Part shown: piece after piece, positions 61,129 through 64,000 of the stretch
Numbering within the stretch: position 1 is the stretch's first letter
How the letters are laid out: each line of letters starts with the position of its first letter
Assembly: GCA_963782045.1 (NCBI GenBank)
Contig: CAWAIR010000016.1
Span: forward strand, 62,001-126,000
Origin: CAVSRC01 sp963782045
Lineage (GTDB): Bacteria > Pseudomonadota > Alphaproteobacteria > Rhizobiales > Kaistiaceae
Reading direction: 5' to 3'
DNA: 64,000 nt
Notes under the pieces: generated by a model
Told to the model about the DNA's origin: nothing
Database searches by the model: none
What the model saw: only the letters and a program-made list of their open reading frames with translations
Translations under genes and position numbers: made by a program

Positions 61129-62805
61129 ATGTTTAGACACGTTTGTGTTGTGGCCTGGCTGCTGGTGGCAGCGACGGGGGCCGCCTGGGCGCAGGCCGAC
61201 TGCGCCGGACCTTGGCTGACGCAGCCACAGTTCAACGCCCTGCCGACCGCGGAAAGGACGCAGGAGTTTCAGCGTCTGGTCGATTGCAGCCGCAAGAGTG
61301 TTGCCGAGGCGCAGACGCTTCTCGGCGTGCTCGACGCCATCAAGCTCGACCAATACGCCGTTGCCATCGACGCCGAGCGCCAGAGGCTGAGCGATCTGCT
61401 CGCATCGCGCACGGCGGAACTGAACAAAGCCAAGGACGACATCGCCGGTCTCGTCCATCAGCGCGACGGGCTGGCGCAGCAGCTCCAGAAGGCGAACGAC
61501 GACCTCAAGCGGTCGGAGGCCAACAAGAAGGACGCCTGGGCGAAGATCGACGACCTCAACCAGCAAATCGTTGTGCTCACCGCCGAACGGAACAAGCTGG
61601 CCACAGACCTCGAGACGAGCCAGGCGGCGAAGAAGGCAGCCGACGACAAGGCGGCCGGCCTGGCGAAGGAGTTCGCCGATGCACAGGCGAGCAACGCCGC
61701 ATTGACCAAGGAGCGCGACGGGCTGAAGGACACGGTTGCGGCCGACGCGGCCAAGATCGCGACGCTCGACGCCGAGGTCAAACGGCTTGGCGATCAGGTC
61801 GACGCGGAGACCAAGGCGCTCGCCATCGCCAACGACAAGAATGACTATCTGACCAAGGACCGCGATCGGGTGCAGGGCCTGCTCGATGCGGCCAACAAGA
61901 AGATCGACGGCGTCAACGGCACCGTGGAGGCCCTCACCAAGGAAAACGACGACCTGAAGGCGCAGGTGGCCGATCTCACCCAGAAGCTGGGCGACGCCAA
62001 CGCCAGGATCGACGCGCTTGGCAAGAAGCTTGATGCAGCCACTGCGGAGATTGAGGCGCTCAAGAAACAGGTCGCCGAACTCCGGAACGAGCTCGACGCT
62101 GCCAATGCCGCGATCGACAACCTGAAGAAGCAGGCCGGCGATCTCGCCAAGGAGCGCGACGACCTCAAGACGCAGCTCGACAAGGCCAACGCCACGATCG
62201 CCATGCTCCAGAAGGAGAATGTCGACCTGACGAAAGAGCGTGATGATCTGAAGACGGCGCTCGACGCTGCCAATGTCAGGATCGCGGAACTTGAGAAGGA
62301 AAATGCCGATCTGAAGAAACAGGTCGATCAGTTCGCCAAGTGGCGCAGCGTGTTCTTCGGCAAGCTGCGCGACCTGCTCGGCAACCAGAAGGACATCGAG
62401 ATCGTCGGCGACCGCTTCGTCCTACAGTCCGAGGTGTTGTTCGCCACCGGCTCGGCCGCCCTCAGCCACGACGGGCACGACGATATCGTCAAGGTGGCCG
62501 GCGTGATCGTCGAGCTGGAGAAGCAGATTCCAGCGGACATCAGCTGGGTGTTGCAGGTCAACGGGCACACCGACACCCAGAAGTTCCGGAGCGCCGGCCG
62601 CGACAACTGGGATCTGTCGCTCGCCCGCGCCATGACGGTCGTCCGGCTGCTCATCGCTCAGGGGGTTGACCCGCATCATCTGGCGGCGGCCGGCTTCGGC
62701 GAATTCCAGCCGCGCGATACCGGAACGACACCGGAGGCGCTGGCCAAGAACCGGCGCATCGAGCTCAAGCTCACCGACGACGGCCCGCTGCCGCCGGCAA
62801 AATAG
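61129..62805 (+). CDS. Exported coiled-coil protein with C-terminal OmpA/MotB domain
   Basis: A 558-residue periplasmic/outer-membrane protein. Residues 1-23 are a signal peptide (CVVAWLLVAATGAAWAQA). A short domain with two Cys follows. Residues ~80-400 form a very long heptad coiled coil with repeated LTKERDDLK-like units. The last ~130 residues are an OmpA-like domain (ATGSAALSHDGHDDIVKVA ... NGHTDTQKF ... NRRIELKL), which binds peptidoglycan diaminopimelate. It could bridge a long periplasmic distance. Partner unknown. GGGGAG before ATG; perfect terminator after. Confidence 0.85.
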   Translation: MFRHVCVVAWLLVAATGAAWAQADCAGPWLTQPQFNALPTAERTQEFQRLVDCSRKSVAEAQTLLGVLDAIKLDQYAVAIDAERQRLSDLLASRTAELNKAKDDIAGLVHQRDGLAQQLQKANDDLKRSEANKKDAWAKIDDLNQQIVVLTAERNKLATDLETSQAAKKAADDKAAGLAKEFADAQASNAALTKERDGLKDTVAADAAKIATLDAEVKRLGDQVDAETKALAIANDKNDYLTKDRDRVQGLLDAANKKIDGVNGTVEALTKENDDLKAQVADLTQKLGDANARIDALGKKLDAATAEIEALKKQVAELRNELDAANAAIDNLKKQAGDLAKERDDLKTQLDKANATIAMLQKENVDLTKERDDLKTALDAANVRIAELEKENADLKKQVDQFAKWRSVFFGKLRDLLGNQKDIEIVGDRFVLQSEVLFATGSAALSHDGHDDIVKVAGVIVELEKQIPADISWVLQVNGHTDTQKFRSAGRDNWDLSLARAMTVVRLLIAQGVDPHHLAAAGFGEFQPRDTGTTPEALAKNRRIELKLTDDGPLPPAK

Positions 62806-62823
62806 TCCTCGGTCCGCAAGAAG

Positions 62824-62851
62824 GCGGGCGGCCAACTGGCCGCCCGCTTTT
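62824..62851 (+). terminator. Intrinsic terminator after the coiled-coil OmpA gene
   Basis: Perfect 10-bp stem GCGGGCGGCC / GGCCGCCCGC, loop AACT, then TTTT (62848-62851), 19 bp after the stop. It lies between convergent genes and may act both ways. Confidence 0.9.
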
Positions 62852-62861
62852 CGACGGAGCC

Positions 62862-63269
62862 TCAGACGCGCGGGTCGAGCTGCCGTCTGAGGCCATCCAG
62901 GTCGCCCAGCACCCACAGCTCGGCGATGCGGCCGGCGCGGCAGGTGAAGAAGGCGGCGCCGGACCACGACAGCGTGCGGCCGGTGGCGGCGACGCCGAGA
63001 AGCGGCCCGTGATGGAGACCGGTGAAGGTCAAGCGGGCGGCGGCGCGGCTTTCGCCTTCGACGATCAGATCGTCGATGATGCAGCGATAGTCGCCGAGCG
63101 CCGCGCGCAGCGAGCGCACGTAGGCGAGGAAGCCATCGACGTCGTCGGCGGCGACGCCGAGCGAGCCGCGGAAACGGAAATCGGGGTCGAGGATTTCGCG
63201 CGCGACCGCCTCGTCGCCGCGGTTCCATATCTCGGCGTAGAAGCGCTCGACAAGCGTCCGTGGTGTCAC
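62862..63269 (-). CDS. NTF2-like/SnoaL-type protein downstream of gltD
   Basis: A 135-residue protein with the NTF2-like pattern: LVERFYAEIWNRGDEAVAREIL at the start, then DFRFRGSLGV and a series of strands ending in FFTCRAGRIAELWVLGDL. The fold is a ligand pocket or oxygenase-like fold; function unknown. GTG 63269 was chosen: it starts eight bases after the gltD stop and fits the family start. The pair is probably one operon. Confidence 0.78.
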   Translation of the reverse strand: MTPRTLVERFYAEIWNRGDEAVAREILDPDFRFRGSLGVAADDVDGFLAYVRSLRAALGDYRCIIDDLIVEGESRAAARLTFTGLHHGPLLGVAATGRTLSWSGAAFFTCRAGRIAELWVLGDLDGLRRQLDPRV

Positions 63270-63277
63270 GGGCGTCG

Positions 63278-64000
63278 CTACCGCGGCAGCGTGGTCTCGC
63301 CCATCAGGTGCTTGTCGACCGATTGGGCGCACTGGCGGCCCTCGCGGATCGCCCAGACGACCAGGCTCTGGCCGCGGCGCATGTCGCCGCAGGAGAACAC
63401 CTTGTCGACGCTGGTCCTGTAGTCGACGACGTTGGCGGCGACGTTGCCGCGCTTGTCGAGGTCGAGGCCAAGATCCTTGATCATGCCGTCCTGCACGGGC
63501 CCGAGGAAGCCCATGGCGAGCAGGACGAGATCGGCGGGAATCGAGAACTCCGAACCCTCGATCGGCTTCATCTTGTCGTCGACGCGGATGCAGTGGAGCG
63601 CGGTCACCTTGCCGTCCTTGCCCGCGAAGTGCTGGGTCATGACGGCGAAGTCGCGATCGACGCCTTCCTCGTGCGAGGACGAGGTGCGCAGCTTGAGCGG
63701 CCAGTCCGGCCAGGTCAGCTCCTTGTTTTCCTTGTCCGGCGGACGCTGGAGGATCTCGATCTGGGTGACCGAGGCGGCGCCCTGGCGGTTGGAGGTGCCG
63801 ATGCAGTCGGAGCCGGTGTCGCCGCCGCCGATGACCACGACATGCTTGCCGCCGGCCAGGATCGGCAGGACGTTGCCGAGCGGCTCGTCGCTGACGCGGC
63901 GGTTCTGCTGGGGCAGGAACTCCATGGCGAAGTGGATGCCGTCGAGCTCGCGGCCGGGGATGGGCAGGTCGCGCGGCTTCTCGGCGCCGCCGGAAAGCAC
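63278..64000 (-). CDS. gltD: Glutamate synthase small subunit GltD (N-terminal part outside window)
   Basis: NADPH-dependent flavoprotein subunit delivering electrons to GltB for glutamate synthesis from 2-oxoglutarate and glutamine. The visible 240 residues are the C-terminal half: LSGGAEKPRDLPIPGRELDG, the NADPH motif VVIGGGDTGSDCIGTSNRQGA (in pieces), ADLVLLAMGFLGP, and FAD-binding VFSCGDMRRGQSLVVWAIREG (in pieces). The frame continues beyond base 64000. gltB should lie further upstream on this strand. Ends TAG at 63278. Confidence 0.93.
   Translation of the reverse strand: MLSGGAEKPRDLPIPGRELDGIHFAMEFLPQQNRRVSDEPLGNVLPILAGGKHVVVIGGGDTGSDCIGTSNRQGAASVTQIEILQRPPDKENKELTWPDWPLKLRTSSSHEEGVDRDFAVMTQHFAGKDGKVTALHCIRVDDKMKPIEGSEFSIPADLVLLAMGFLGPVQDGMIKDLGLDLDKRGNVAANVVDYRTSVDKVFSCGDMRRGQSLVVWAIREGRQCAQSVDKHLMGETTLPR

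Overview
The window reads as chromosomal DNA of a high-G+C alphaproteobacterium, most likely in the Hyphomicrobiales (Rhizobiales). The evidence is the gene families: homospermidine synthase with an alphaproteobacterial type III-fold ornithine decarboxylase, a cspA / two small proteins / rpsU cold-shock cluster, a BBP2_2 outer-membrane barrel next to kdsD and galU, DUF1007 with a NicO transporter, and TakP-type TRAP proteins. I see no IS element, prophage, CRISPR array, tRNA or rRNA. This is mostly core and metabolic chromosome, and no obvious defence island or entirely new multigene system stands out. The most interesting material is regulatory: palindromic operators sitting inside promoters, and two structured leaders.

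Layout. 1-1.9 kb: the end of a dipeptide/oligopeptide ABC importer. 1.9-6.5 kb: a DMT exporter, a GNAT acetyltransferase, a hydrolase-TetR pair divergent from an RHH-SRPBCC pair, and a VOC protein. 6.5-8.8 kb: a copper-delivery module for cytochrome oxidase (SCO, PCu(A)C, CtaG). 9.1-12.8 kb: LysR with a divergent small gene, then a His-rich CobW GTPase, a REP-like repeat and a WD40 protein. 12.9-19.1 kb: NADH dehydrogenase II, a diguanylate cyclase, homospermidine synthase, an S41 protease and a cupin. 19.2-24.3 kb: an M3 oligopeptidase, a secreted repeat protein, an SDR protein and a lipase. 24.3-26.5 kb: a speF-like leader RNA, ornithine decarboxylase and GNAT. 26.8-27.9 kb: the cold-shock/ribosomal cluster. 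28-31 kb: membrane protein, cytochrome, SHOCT protein and sulfotransferase. 31-34 kb: an ArsR-controlled operon (ArsR, two SRPBCC, DUF899, DUF2182). 34-37 kb: a gamma-glutamyltransferase-like enzyme and an amidase. 37-39.2 kb: DUF1007 and a Ni/Co exporter. 39.3-44.3 kb: DoxX with a structured leader, a PuuD-like hydrolase and a TRAP 2-oxoacid transporter whose binding protein converges on its permease genes. 44.5-50.7 kb: indolepyruvate ferredoxin oxidoreductase, a 5'-nucleotidase family protein and ferrochelatase. 51-57.1 kb: envelope genes (SPFH/NfeD, kdsD, outer-membrane barrel, galU, galE). 57.2-64 kb: lytic transglycosylase, DUF459, MBL-fold protein, a coiled-coil OmpA protein, an NTF2-like protein and the 3' end of gltD.

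Caution on base accuracy. Seven conserved genes (ndh, DUF899, amidase, SPFH, kdsD, outer-membrane barrel, galU) are broken by one or more single-base shifts, nearly all +1. Both flanks are perfectly conserved in each case and several of these genes are normally indispensable. Sequencing or assembly error is therefore the likeliest explanation, and intact proteins should be assumed until the raw reads are checked.

Functional links. ODC makes putrescine, which homospermidine synthase uses. GalU and GalE supply UDP-sugars and KdsD supplies the Kdo precursor, so 51-57 kb is an envelope-building neighbourhood. SCO, PCu(A)C and CtaG jointly load copper into oxidase. All family calls come from reading the translated sequence, without database searches.
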